Shown: positions 34,217 through 41,932 of the stretch, piece by piece | Numbering within the stretch: position 1 is the stretch's first letter | Layout of the letters: the number at the start of each line of letters is the position of its first letter | Origin: Streptomyces rishiriensis | GTDB lineage: Bacteria; Actinomycetota; Actinomycetes; Streptomycetales; Streptomycetaceae | Assembly (NCBI RefSeq): GCF_003112535.1 | Contig: NZ_BEWA01000037.1 | Location: 1-55,541 of the forward strand | Reading direction: 5' to 3' | Length of the DNA: 55,541 nt | Position numbers and translations under genes: made by a program | Notes under the pieces: generated by a model | The model's input: only the letters and a program-made list of their open reading frames with translations | The model's database searches: none | Told to the model about the DNA's origin: nothing

Positions 34217-35059
34217 ATGCCCGAAGGTGACACGATCTGGCAGGCCGCGAGGCGCCTCCACGACGCCCTCGCGGGAAAGGTGCTGACCCGCTCCGATCTG
34301 CGCGTCCCCAAGTACGCGACAGCCGATCTCACCGGCCGCACCGTCCTGGATGTCACCGCGCGCGGCAAGCACCTCCTCACTCGTGTCGAAGGCGGCCTGA
34401 CGCTCCATTCGCACCTGCGGATGGACGGCGCCTGGAAGATCTACACGCACGACCAGCGCTGGACCGGCGGTCCGGCGCACCAGATCCGGGCGATCCTCGG
34501 CGTCCACGACCGCACCGCCGTCGGTTACCGACTCCCCGTCCTCGAACTGCTGCGCACCGCCGACGAGCAACAGGCCGTCGGCCACCTCGGCCCCGACCTG
34601 CTGGGCCCCGACTGGGATGCGGAGCGGGCCCTGGCCAACCTCGCCGCCGCCCCCGACCGCCCCCTCGGCGAGGCCCTCCTCGACCAGCGCAATCTGGCCG
34701 GTCTCGGCAACGTCTACAAGAGCGAGCTCTGCTTCCTCCTGGGCGTCACCCCGTGGCTCCCGGTCGGCGCGCTCCCCGCCGACCGCGCCGAGAAGCTGCC
34801 CGTGCTCGCGAAGAAGCTGCTGGAGGCCAACCGCGACCGCCTGGTCCGCAACACCACGGGCCGCCGCGCCCCGGACCTGTTCGTCTACGGCCGCACACCC
34901 CGCCCCTGTCTGCGCTGCGGCACACGGATCCGGGTGGCCGACCAGGGCGACGGCTCCCGCGAACGCCCGACCTACTGGTGCCCCACCTGCCAGACGGGGC
35001 CTGCTCCGGCACCGGGCTCCCCACCGACCCACCGGTCCCGTTCCCGCACCCTCCCGTGA
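34217..35059 (+). CDS. nei2: Fpg/Nei-family DNA glycosylase/AP lyase (Nei2)
   Basis: Base-excision repair enzyme, 280 aa. The catalytic N-terminal PEGDT (P2, E3) is intact. The H2TH domain region (LLDQRNLAGLGNVYKSELCFL) and a C-terminal four-cysteine zinc finger (CLRCGTRI...YWCPTCQ) are present. The missing MutM lesion-loop features and the PEGDT start place it with actinobacterial Nei2. A short Pro/Arg-rich tail follows the zinc finger. CACCCT at 34205-34210 lies 6 nt before the ATG, suggesting a leaderless transcript. Its location after lhr groups it with repair genes. Confidence 0.93.
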   Translation: MPEGDTIWQAARRLHDALAGKVLTRSDLRVPKYATADLTGRTVLDVTARGKHLLTRVEGGLTLHSHLRMDGAWKIYTHDQRWTGGPAHQIRAILGVHDRTAVGYRLPVLELLRTADEQQAVGHLGPDLLGPDWDAERALANLAAAPDRPLGEALLDQRNLAGLGNVYKSELCFLLGVTPWLPVGALPADRAEKLPVLAKKLLEANRDRLVRNTTGRRAPDLFVYGRTPRPCLRCGTRIRVADQGDGSRERPTYWCPTCQTGPAPAPGSPPTHRSRSRTLP

Positions 35060-35104
35060 CGGCACGCCCAGGGCGGCGCCCATGACCGGCCGACGTCCCG
35101 GTAA

Positions 35105-35134
35105 TTGACGGACCATCAGAAACCCTCGTACCGT
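35105..35134 (+). promoter_or_regulatory. Leaderless promoter of the SDR gene
   Basis: TTGACG (35105-35110), 18-bp spacer, TACCGT (35129-35134), then 6 nt to the ATG. Both elements are close to the vegetative consensus and no Shine-Dalgarno exists. Confidence 0.7.
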
Positions 35135-35140
35135 CCCCTC

Positions 35141-35905
35141 ATGGCCGTGAAGGCGTACGACCTCACCGGACGCACCGCATTCGTCACCGGCGCCGCGAGC
35201 GGAATCGGCCGCGCCTGCGCCGTACTGCTCGCCCGGGCGGGCGCCACCGTGCACGGCGCGGACCGCGACGCGCAGGGCCTGCACGAGACGGCGACGCTGA
35301 TCAGGGACCACGGCGGAAGCGCCCGTACGCACCACCTCGACGTCACCGACCGCGTCCAGGTCCGTCAGGCCGTGGAGTCCTGCGAGCAGCTGGACGTCAT
35401 GGCCGCGGTGGCCGGGATCATGCACAGCAGCCCCGTCCTGGAGACCCTGGACGAGGACCTGGACCGGGTCCTCGCCGTCAACTTCAAGGGCGTCCTGTAC
35501 GCCTGCCAGGAGGCGGCCCGTCTGATGCTGGCGCGCGGCGCCGGCGGCAGCATCGTCACCATGGCCTCGGGCGCCGTGGACACCGGCGGCCCCGGCCTGC
35601 TCTGTTACGGTGTGGCCAAGGCGGCCGTGGTCCAGCTGACGAAGACGCTGGCGACGGAGGTCGGGCGGCACGGCATCCGGGTCAACGCGGTCGCGCCGGG
35701 CTGGATCCGCACCCCGATGACCGATCGCCACGACGCGGACGCGCAGGCGCACACCGAGGCGCTCATGGCGCGCAGGTCGCCGCTCGGCCGGGTCGGCGAA
35801 CCGGAGGACATCGCCCACGCGGTCCTCCACCTGGCCTCGGACGCATCGGCGTTCACCACGGGCCAGATCCTCCGCCCGAACGGCGGCGTGGCCATGCCCT
35901 GGTGA
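35141..35905 (+). CDS. Short-chain dehydrogenase/reductase (SDR)
   Basis: A 254-aa classical SDR. The cofactor motif TGAASGIGRA is at about residues 13-22, an N-x-A-G variant appears as AAVAGIM (about 90), and the YxxxK motif as YGVAKAA (about 157-161). An aspartate after the second strand (GADRD) suggests NAD(H) preference. It ends with the usual TTGQILRPNGGVAMPW. The substrate is unknown. The ATG at 35141 is set by the promoter geometry; a TTG at 35105 coincides with the -35 element. Confidence 0.92.
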   Translation: MAVKAYDLTGRTAFVTGAASGIGRACAVLLARAGATVHGADRDAQGLHETATLIRDHGGSARTHHLDVTDRVQVRQAVESCEQLDVMAAVAGIMHSSPVLETLDEDLDRVLAVNFKGVLYACQEAARLMLARGAGGSIVTMASGAVDTGGPGLLCYGVAKAAVVQLTKTLATEVGRHGIRVNAVAPGWIRTPMTDRHDADAQAHTEALMARRSPLGRVGEPEDIAHAVLHLASDASAFTTGQILRPNGGVAMPW

Positions 35906-35910
35906 CCTCA

Positions 35911-36078
35911 CCCCCGACCCACGCCTCCCACCCCACGTCACCTCGACCCACACCCCCGACCCACGCCTCCCACCCCACGTCACCTCGACCCACACCCCCG
36001 ACCCACGCCTCCCACCCCTCGTCACCTCGACCCACACCCCCGACCCACGCCTCCCACCCCTCGTCACCTCGAGCCACG
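35911..36078. repeat. 42-bp tandem repeat, 4 copies
   Basis: Copies start at 35911, 35953, 35995 and 36037, beginning CCCCCGACCCACGCCTCCCA, with near identity (CCCCACGTC versus CCCCTCGTC variants). A degenerate fifth fragment follows. It begins 6 bp after the SDR stop. Both strands remain open through it because 42 is divisible by 3, which produces spurious repetitive ORFs. Confidence 0.93.
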
Positions 36079-36504
36079 CCTCCCACCCGCCCACCCATCA
36101 CTCCACCTCGCACCTCGCACCTTCCTCCGCCCTCCCCCTGGCTCCGCCCCACTCACGCCGCCCCCACTCACTCCGCCCTTTCCCCGTCCGCCGCACCTCG
36201 CTCCCCGCCCAGCTCCTGCGGCGGCTCCGGCCCCCTCCCCCTCCCCCGCGGCCGCCCAGCCCCCCCGCCAAGCAGCCCGCCACCGCCCCTGCGCCACGAC
36301 CCCCACCGCCCGCGCCTTCGCCACACAGTGCACCGGCAGCAGGCTCAGCCCCCAGCCCCCCGCGGCCACCGTTCCCTCCAGCGCGCCGGCACCGGGCGTG
36401 ACGGCGAGCCTCACCACGGCCCACCACCACAGCACGCCCAGCCCGAGGCTCAGCACCACGCCCGGCGCGGAGACGGCCGTGCGCCCCGCTATTCGCCCCG
36501 CCAT
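36064..36504 (-). CDS. Small hypothetical membrane protein with low-complexity tail
   Basis: A 146-aa protein. Two hydrophobic segments (about residues 13-36, VVLSLGLGVLWWWAVV; and about 45-62) are followed by a basic stretch and a Gly/Ala/Arg-rich tail that ends inside the last 42-bp repeat. The ATG at 36504 has a strong GGAGGT site 7 nt upstream, good evidence that translation begins here; a GTG at 36513 is the alternative. Function unknown. The C-terminal half may be poorly conserved. Confidence 0.6.
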   Translation of the reverse strand: MAGRIAGRTAVSAPGVVLSLGLGVLWWWAVVRLAVTPGAGALEGTVAAGGWGLSLLPVHCVAKARAVGVVAQGRWRAAWRGGWAAAGEGEGAGAAAGAGRGARCGGRGKGGVSGGGVSGAEPGGGRRKVRGARWSDGWAGGRRGSR

Positions 36505-36641
36505 GGCCGTCACCTCCAGCTGAGCCTCACGCGGATCACGCGGTGTCCGTCCACGACGTCAGAAAACCGAGCCCCTCGTCTCCGGCGGGACCGCCGCCGC
36601 ACGCCCGCACCCGCGCGGGGCGCCGCAGCCGCCCCGAGGAC

Positions 36642-37112
36642 TCACGCGTTCTCCGCCTGGAACATCCAGTGATGCTTCTCCAGATCCGCGGTGATGCCGA
36701 TGAAGATGTCCTGGCTCACGGGGTCCGGGTCGCCCGTCGCCGCGACCCGTTCCCGCATCCGGGTGATGACCGCCCCGAGGGCGGCGACCAGCGCCCCGAC
36801 GGCGTCGGAGTCCTTCACCCAGCCCGCCGGCACCGGGCTGATCCCGCTGCCCGCGGCCACCGTCGACGCCCGCCCGTCCGGTGAGACGCCGAGCGCGGAG
36901 GCGCGCTCCGCCACCGTGTCGGAGTGCGTGCGGGCGACGTCCACGACCTCGTCGAGCTGGAGGTGGACGGAGCGGAAGCGGGGCCCGACGACGTTCCAGT
37001 GGACCTGCTTGGCGACGAGCGACAGGTCGACGAGGTCGACGAGCGCGCCCTGCAACGCCTCCGAGACGGTCCGCAGGTCGGTGTCGGACAAGGGGCTCTT
37101 CACGACGTACAT
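36642..37112 (-). CDS. dps: Dps-family ferritin-like DNA-protection protein
   Basis: A 156-aa Dps. The ferroxidase signature KQVHWNVVGPRFRSVHLQLDEVVD is visible (conserved H, then D and E of the intersubunit site), with EKHHWMFQAENA at the C-terminus. The ATG (MYVVKSPLSD) is fixed by GGAGGTACGG immediately upstream; a longer in-frame ORF to 37262 is rejected. It protects DNA by iron oxidation and mineralisation under oxidative or osmotic stress. A SigB-controlled promoter is expected from other Streptomyces dps genes but I see only a weak candidate. Confidence 0.93.
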   Translation of the reverse strand: MYVVKSPLSDTDLRTVSEALQGALVDLVDLSLVAKQVHWNVVGPRFRSVHLQLDEVVDVARTHSDTVAERASALGVSPDGRASTVAAGSGISPVPAGWVKDSDAVGALVAALGAVITRMRERVAATGDPDPVSQDIFIGITADLEKHHWMFQAENA

Positions 37113-37422
37113 CCGTACCTCCGGTGTCTTGGCTCCCGCCGTGCTCCTCCACGATGGCCTCGGCGACCGGCACCGGCAAACGGACCCGGCCGCGGCCCGG
37201 GTCCCGAGATGGAACAAGCCCGCCACGCACCCTGCCACGCAGCCGGGACACCCCCGGGGCATGCCCGGAATGCGCCCAGGACGCGAAAAAACCCCGACCG
37301 CACCTCTCCGGGTCTTCCCGGAGAAGCCCCGGCCGGGGCCTCACACTGCCTGTGCACGTACCTTGGCGAACGAACGTACCTGCCCGGCCCGCCCGGGCCT
37401 CAGGGGCCCACGCGGACGGATC
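37113..37422. other. Intergenic region between dps and clgR
   Basis: 310 bp holding the clgR terminator (37286-37338) and the dps upstream region. A GTGT-N15-GGGTGC arrangement about 130-150 bp before dps loosely resembles a SigB promoter, but the match is poor. There is no gene. Confidence 0.4.
37286..37338 (-). terminator. Intrinsic terminator of clgR
   Basis: On the minus strand: CCCCGGCCG pairs with CGGTCGGGG (one G-U) and encloses a second perfect hairpin, TCTCCGGG-AAGA-CCCGGAGA. The outer stem is followed directly by TTTTTT. It lies 84 nt downstream of the clgR stop. Confidence 0.85.
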
Positions 37423-37803
37423 TCACGCGGCGACCACGTCCACCGCCTCGGCGGGCGCCTTGATGGTCACCCGCTCCGGTGGCACACCGGTCACCGACAC
37501 GGAACCCAGCATCGGGCGAACCGACGTGGGCACAGGCTGGCTGGGGGTGGCCGCTGCCGACTGTGCCAGCTCGGCGAGGGCGAGCTCGTCGCTCACTTCC
37601 CGCATGAGCTCGGACATCCGTACGTCCAGCGCGTCGCAGATGGCGGAGAGCAGCTCGGAGGAAGCCTCCTTCTGCCCCCGCTCCACCTCGGAGAGATAGC
37701 CGAGTGAGACTCGGGCGGACGAGGAGACTTCGCGCAGAGTACGGCCCTGGCGCTGGCGCTGCCGACGCAGCACGTCACCCAGCAGGCGACGGAGCAGAAT
37801 CAT
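37423..37803 (-). CDS. clgR: ClgR-type XRE regulator of Clp proteases
   Basis: A 126-aa activator. The XRE helix-turn-helix GRTLREVSSSARVSLGYLSEVERGQKEASSELLS-type core (about residues 20-60) is nearly identical in pattern to actinobacterial ClgR, which activates clp protease and lon genes. The protein ends VVAA; a terminal Ala-Ala is the degron through which Streptomyces ClgR is destroyed by ClpP. The ATG at 37803 follows GAGGAGGGAG; the longer ORF to 37836 is rejected. Its position next to cinA-pgsA is conserved in actinobacteria. Confidence 0.88.
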   Translation of the reverse strand: MILLRRLLGDVLRRQRQRQGRTLREVSSSARVSLGYLSEVERGQKEASSELLSAICDALDVRMSELMREVSDELALAELAQSAAATPSQPVPTSVRPMLGSVSVTGVPPERVTIKAPAEAVDVVAA

Positions 37804-37912
37804 CGGTGGCTCCCTCCTCGGACCGCGTAGCCGCATCCTTCACGCCCCACCGTACCGCCTTGCGCTGCGGCCGTGCGGGGAGCGATGTCGTGTTCACTCA
37901 GGGCTGCAAACA

Positions 37913-38458
37913 TCAAAACCCCCCGTTCTGTTCCGTATCCTGTGCCCGCTCATTCCCGGTGTGTTCGCCCGCAAGCTCTGTCAGGAGCAGTGCGAGTACG
38001 CTCCGTACACTCTCTCTACGAATTTCCGCCCGGTCGCCGTTCAACCGCAGGGCCTCCACTTTTCCGCCGCCGGCGGAACCGGAATCCGGCCCGGCCGGCC
38101 CGTCCACCGCCACGAATACCGTCCCCACGGGCTGTCCGTCCTGGGGGTCGGGGCCGGCGACGCCGGTGGTCGCGACGCCCCAGTCGGCCCCGAGCGCCTT
38201 GCGGGCGCCGGCCGCCATCTGGGCCGCGACCTGCGCGTCCACCGCCCCCCGGGCTTCCAGGAGGCCGGCGTCGACACCGAGCAGCCGGTGCTTGAGGTCG
38301 GTGGCGTACGCCGTGACCGAGCCGCGGAAGACCCTGGACGCCCCGGGGACCGCTGTGATCTCCGCCGCGACCAGGCCACCGGTCAGCGACTCGGCGACAG
38401 CGAGCGTCTCCCGCCTCACTGTGAGTAGTCGCACCACGTCGGCGGCCGTGGAATTCAC
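37913..38458 (-). CDS. cinA: CinA C-terminal domain protein (PncC, nicotinamide-nucleotide amidase)
   Basis: A 181-aa stand-alone CinA_C domain. Family motifs are AVAESLTGGLVAAEIT, VPGASRVFRGSVTAYA and GVAGPDPQDGQPVGTVFVAV. It hydrolyses nicotinamide mononucleotide and so recycles the product of NAD-dependent reactions. There is no N-terminal MoaB-like domain. The C-terminal about 20 residues are hydrophilic. The GTG overlaps the pgsA stop (GTGA), making it the third gene of rimO-pgsA-cinA. Confidence 0.92.
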   Translation of the reverse strand: MNSTAADVVRLLTVRRETLAVAESLTGGLVAAEITAVPGASRVFRGSVTAYATDLKHRLLGVDAGLLEARGAVDAQVAAQMAAGARKALGADWGVATTGVAGPDPQDGQPVGTVFVAVDGPAGPDSGSAGGGKVEALRLNGDRAEIRRESVRSVLALLLTELAGEHTGNERAQDTEQNGGF

Positions 38459-39282
38459 GCTCCGGTCTCCTCCGACGCGGCCTGGCGGTCCGCGATTCCC
38501 TGGCGGCGCAGCACAATGGCCTGTCTCACATAGTCGAGTCCGGTCAGCACGGTCAGGACGACCGCCGCGCCCATCACCCAGAACCTCAGAGTGGCCAGCC
38601 ACCCCGTCAGCGCCAGGACGTACATCCCGACGGCGATGCCCTGGACGAGCGTCTTCAGCTTGCCGCCCCGGCTGGCCGGGATGACGCCGTACCGGATGAC
38701 GACGAAACGCAGCAGGGTGATGCCGAGTTCCCGGCCGAGGATCACGATCGTCACCCACCACGGCAGGTCGCCGAGCGAGGAGAGGCAGATCAGCGCCGCT
38801 CCCATGATCGCCTTGTCGGCGATGGGGTCGGCGATCTTCCCGAAGTCGGTGACGAGGTCGTACGTCCGCGCCAGATGCCCGTCGAACAGGTCGGTGATCA
38901 TGGCCACCGCGAAGGCGGCCCAGGCGAACGAGCGCCATGCCGGGTCGTAGCCGCCGTCGGCCAGCATCAGCGCGACGAAGCCGGGCACCAGAATCAGCCG
39001 AAGCATCGTCAGGAAGTTGGCGATGTTCCACACGCTCGCCTGGTTGACGGCGGCGGCCGCGATCTTCGCGCCCCGCGGCGGCCTGGCCGCCCCCGGCGCA
39101 ACGGCGCTCCCCTCGACGTCCGCGACGGCGGTCGCGCCCACCGGCTCAGCGGCGATGACCTCCGCCTGCGCGGCCTGGGGGGCGTTCGAGGCCTGGGGAG
39201 CCGTCGAAGCCTGGGGGGCCGAAGGCTGCGCAGCCGGGGCCCGGGAGGAGCCGTCGGCGGCCGACGCCGGAACACCCGTCAT
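38455..39282 (-). CDS. pgsA: CDP-diacylglycerol-glycerol-3-phosphate 3-phosphatidyltransferase PgsA
   Basis: Membrane enzyme of phosphatidylglycerol synthesis, 275 aa. The CDP-alcohol phosphotransferase motif is intact: D-G-x2-A-R in FDGHLARTYDLVTDFGKIADP followed by the second aspartate IADK. Five or six TMs occupy residues about 90-255. The first about 75 residues are an Ala/Pro/Gln-rich disordered extension. The ATG overlaps the rimO stop (ATGA) and cinA overlaps its own stop. Confidence 0.93.
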   Translation of the reverse strand: MTGVPASAADGSSRAPAAQPSAPQASTAPQASNAPQAAQAEVIAAEPVGATAVADVEGSAVAPGAARPPRGAKIAAAAVNQASVWNIANFLTMLRLILVPGFVALMLADGGYDPAWRSFAWAAFAVAMITDLFDGHLARTYDLVTDFGKIADPIADKAIMGAALICLSSLGDLPWWVTIVILGRELGITLLRFVVIRYGVIPASRGGKLKTLVQGIAVGMYVLALTGWLATLRFWVMGAAVVLTVLTGLDYVRQAIVLRRQGIADRQAASEETGA

Positions 39283-40748
39283 CTGCCCGCCTCCTCACTA
39301 CACCCGAACGAGCCCGGCAGAGGCTCGGCGACGAGGTCGACGCCTTCCGTGCCGACCACCTTCGCCTCGACCATACGACCGACGCTCAGGCCTTCGCCCG
39401 ACGTGAGCAGCACCTGGCCGTCCGTCTCCGGCGCCTGGTGGGCGCCACGGCCGTGCACGCCCTCGTCGTCCACCGACTCCACGAGCACGTGCACGGTCTC
39501 GCCCACGCGTTCCTCGGCCCGTTGCGAGACGAGTTCCTCGGCGAGCCGGGAGACCCGGGCCAGCCGCTCGGCCACCACGTCGGCGTCGAGCTTGTCGTCG
39601 TACGTCGCGGCCTCGGTGCCTTCCTCGTCGGAATAGCCGAAGACGCCGATCGCGTCCAGCCGCGCGCCGTCGAGGAAGCGCTCCAGCTCGGCCAGGTCGG
39701 CCTCGGACTCGCCGGGGAAGCCCACGATGAAGTTGGAGCGCACACCTGCCTGGGGTGCCTTGCTCCGGATGGTGTCGAGCAGTTCCAGGAAGCGGTCGGT
39801 GTCGCCGAAGCGGCGCATCGCCCGCAGCACGCCGGGCGCGGAGTGCTGGAAGGACAGGTCGAAGTAGGGCGCGATCTTCGGCGTGGAAGTGAGCACGTCG
39901 ATGAGGCCGGGCCGCATCTCGGCCGGCTGGAGGTAACTGACGCGCACCCGCTCCAGCCCGTCGACCTCGGCGAGCTCGGGCAGCAGCGACTCCAGCAGCC
40001 GGATGTCGCCGAGGTCCTTGCCGTAGGAGGTGTTGTTCTCGGAGACCAGCATGATCTCCTTCACGCCCTGCTCGGCGAGCCAGCGCGTCTCGTTCAGCAC
40101 GTCGCTGGGCCGGCGCGAGATGAAGGAGCCGCGGAAGGACGGGATGGCGCAGAAGGTGCAGCGCCGGTCGCAGCCGGAGGCGAGCTTGACGGAGGCGACT
40201 GGGGCGCCGTCCAGCCGCCGGCGCAGGGGCGCGCGGGGGCCGGACTGCGGGGCCAGGCCCTCGGGCAGGTCCGTGGGCGCGCCGTGGCCGGGAAGGGCCA
40301 CGTCCCCCGCCGACTGGCGCTCGGCCGGACTGACCGGCAGCAGCTTGCGCCGGTCGCGCGGGGTGTGGGAGGCGTGGATGCCGCCGTTCAGGATGGTCTG
40401 GAGGCGGTCGGAGATGTCGGCGTAGTCGTCGAAGCCGAGCACGCCGTCCGCCTCGGGCAGGGCCTCGGCGAGTTCCTTGCCGTACCGCTCGGCCATACAG
40501 CCCACGGCCACGACGGCCTGGGTTCTGCCGTGGCCCTTGAGGTCGTTGGCCTCCAGCAGGGCGTCGACGGAGTCCTTCTTGGCGGCGTCGACGAAGCCGC
40601 AGGTGTTGACGACGGCGACGTCCGCTTCCTCGGCGTCCTCCACGAGCTGCCAGCCGTCCGCCTCCAAACGGCCTGCGAGCTCCTCCGAGTCCACCTCGTT
40701 ACGGGCGCAGCCAAGGGTGACGAGTGCGACGGTACGGCGTTCAGGCAT
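39279..40748 (-). CDS. rimO: Ribosomal protein S12 methylthiotransferase RimO
   Basis: Radical-SAM enzyme that methylthiolates an aspartate of ribosomal protein S12; 489 aa. The N-terminal cluster cysteines include C14 (VTLGCARNEVDSE) and C50 (NTCGFVDAAK). The radical-SAM motif is ASGCDRRCTFCAIPSFRG, and a TRAM domain follows at the C-terminus. TLGCxRNxVDSE separates RimO from MiaB. An insert rich in Pro/Gly lies before the radical-SAM motif. TAGTCT at 40756-40761 is 7 nt upstream of the ATG and there is no SD, suggesting a leaderless operon mRNA. The in-frame extension to 40829 is rejected. Confidence 0.95.
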   Translation of the reverse strand: MPERRTVALVTLGCARNEVDSEELAGRLEADGWQLVEDAEEADVAVVNTCGFVDAAKKDSVDALLEANDLKGHGRTQAVVAVGCMAERYGKELAEALPEADGVLGFDDYADISDRLQTILNGGIHASHTPRDRRKLLPVSPAERQSAGDVALPGHGAPTDLPEGLAPQSGPRAPLRRRLDGAPVASVKLASGCDRRCTFCAIPSFRGSFISRRPSDVLNETRWLAEQGVKEIMLVSENNTSYGKDLGDIRLLESLLPELAEVDGLERVRVSYLQPAEMRPGLIDVLTSTPKIAPYFDLSFQHSAPGVLRAMRRFGDTDRFLELLDTIRSKAPQAGVRSNFIVGFPGESEADLAELERFLDGARLDAIGVFGYSDEEGTEAATYDDKLDADVVAERLARVSRLAEELVSQRAEERVGETVHVLVESVDDEGVHGRGAHQAPETDGQVLLTSGEGLSVGRMVEAKVVGTEGVDLVAEPLPGSFGCSEEAGR

Positions 40749-40836
40749 GGGCTCAAGACTACTTCGTCTCACGGACAGCCCACGTCGACGGGGTTGACGA
40801 TCTTCGCCGGCCCCGTCGCGTACGGGCACACCGGGC

Positions 40837-41676
40837 TCATCCCGTCTGCGGGTCGCCCTTCGTATACGTCAGCCGCTCCACCGATCCGGGCTGGAAGTCG
40901 TCGTTGAGCTTCTTGCCGTTGACGAACAGATCGATCGCGCCGGCGTCGCCGAGCACGAGGTTGATCTTCTCGCTGTCCTGGAAGGTCTTGGAGTCGCCCT
41001 GCTTGAGCAGTCCGTCGAAGAGCAGCCGGCCGTTGTGGTCCTTGGCGGCGACCCAGCTGCGGCCGTCCGCGGCGCTGACCTGGACGGTCACCTTGTCCTG
41101 GGGGGCCGCGGCGATGGCGCTGTCGGACGGCTCCGGTTTCCGGTCGACGGGCTTGTCGGTCTTCGGCGTGGGCGAGGCGGTCTTTCCGGCGGTGGGGGTG
41201 GCGCCCTCGGCGACCTGCTCCTTCGCCCCGCCGCCGTCGCCGCCCTTGAACGCGGTGAAGCCGACGAAGCCCACGACGGCGACGATCGCGGCGACCATGG
41301 CCGCGGTCCAGTTCGGACCGCGCCGCTCGGGGCGGATGCGTTCCGCCTCGAAGAGGGGCGCGGCCGGGGTCGGCGCGGGACGGCCGCCGTGGGTGTCGTC
41401 GTATCGCTCGATCAGCGGGGCGGGGTCGAGGTGGACGGCCCTGGCCAGCGTCCGGATGTGCCCGCGCGCGTAGACGTCTCCGCCGCAGGGGGCGAAGTCG
41501 TCCGCCTCGATGGCGTGGACGATGGCGATGCGGACACGGGTGGCGGTGCTGACGTCGTCGACCGTCAGCCCGGCCTCGATGCGCGCCTGACGCAGGGCGT
41601 GGCCGATGGAGACGGGGGCTTCCTCGGACGGGTCTTCGAAGGGACGCTCGTCTTCAGGGGAGTTGCCGATGGACAC
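40837..41676 (-). CDS. RodZ-like helix-turn-helix membrane protein (HTH_25, DUF4115)
   Basis: About 279 aa. The cytosolic HTH_25 domain (about residues 15-95: VSIGHALRQARIEAGLTVDDVS..., GGDVYARGHIRTLARAV) precedes one TM (about 145-165), a Thr/Pro-rich linker and an extracytoplasmic DUF4115 domain (about 205-279). This is the RodZ architecture linked to cell-wall morphogenesis. The GTG at 41676 has GAAAGG 7 nt upstream; the next GTG at 41703 adds 9 residues and has no clear site. It lies between rimO and ftsK, all on the minus strand. Confidence 0.88.
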   Translation of the reverse strand: MSIGNSPEDERPFEDPSEEAPVSIGHALRQARIEAGLTVDDVSTATRVRIAIVHAIEADDFAPCGGDVYARGHIRTLARAVHLDPAPLIERYDDTHGGRPAPTPAAPLFEAERIRPERRGPNWTAAMVAAIVAVVGFVGFTAFKGGDGGGAKEQVAEGATPTAGKTASPTPKTDKPVDRKPEPSDSAIAAAPQDKVTVQVSAADGRSWVAAKDHNGRLLFDGLLKQGDSKTFQDSEKINLVLGDAGAIDLFVNGKKLNDDFQPGSVERLTYTKGDPQTG

Positions 41677-41772
41677 GGGGGCGCCTTTCGAGCGTTTAGC
41701 CACCTGTGCTGGAGGTTCAGTCTAGGGGGGGTGCCGGAGGGAGGGGCAACCGGGCGGTACGACTTTGTACGC

Positions 41773-41798
41773 CATCGGTATGGCCGGTCACACCGATG
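41773..41798. promoter_or_regulatory. Inverted repeat upstream of the RodZ-like gene
   Basis: CATCGGT and ACCGATG form a perfect 7-bp inverted repeat around 12 nt, about 100 bp upstream of the start codon in the 256-bp gap to ftsK. It could be an operator; nothing identifies the factor. Confidence 0.35.
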
Positions 41799-41932
41799 AC
41801 GGGCCGGTTACGGCCCCGCCGGGGAGCCGCACCTGTCCTCTCGCTCAACTGGACGTACGACAAAGGGAAACGGTTGCCCACTGCTCTCTAACGGGTGAGT
41901 CACGGCCGGTCGCCGCTCCCCTCGCCTGACGT

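Noticed and set aside
35902..36672. Pro/Thr/His repeat ORF overlapping the SDR stop codon (GTGA)
   Set aside because: A 14-aa repeat is the automatic result of a 42-bp tandem repeat; there is no ribosome site and both strands are open through it.
37357..37980. ClgR binding sites (GTTCGC-N5-GCG) around clgR
   Set aside because: GTTCGC occurs near 37967 and in the dps-clgR gap but the second half-site does not match.
41704..41932. Possible riboswitch upstream of the RodZ-like gene
   Set aside because: I looked for the c-di-AMP (ydaO) core and other known motifs; only an inverted repeat is present.
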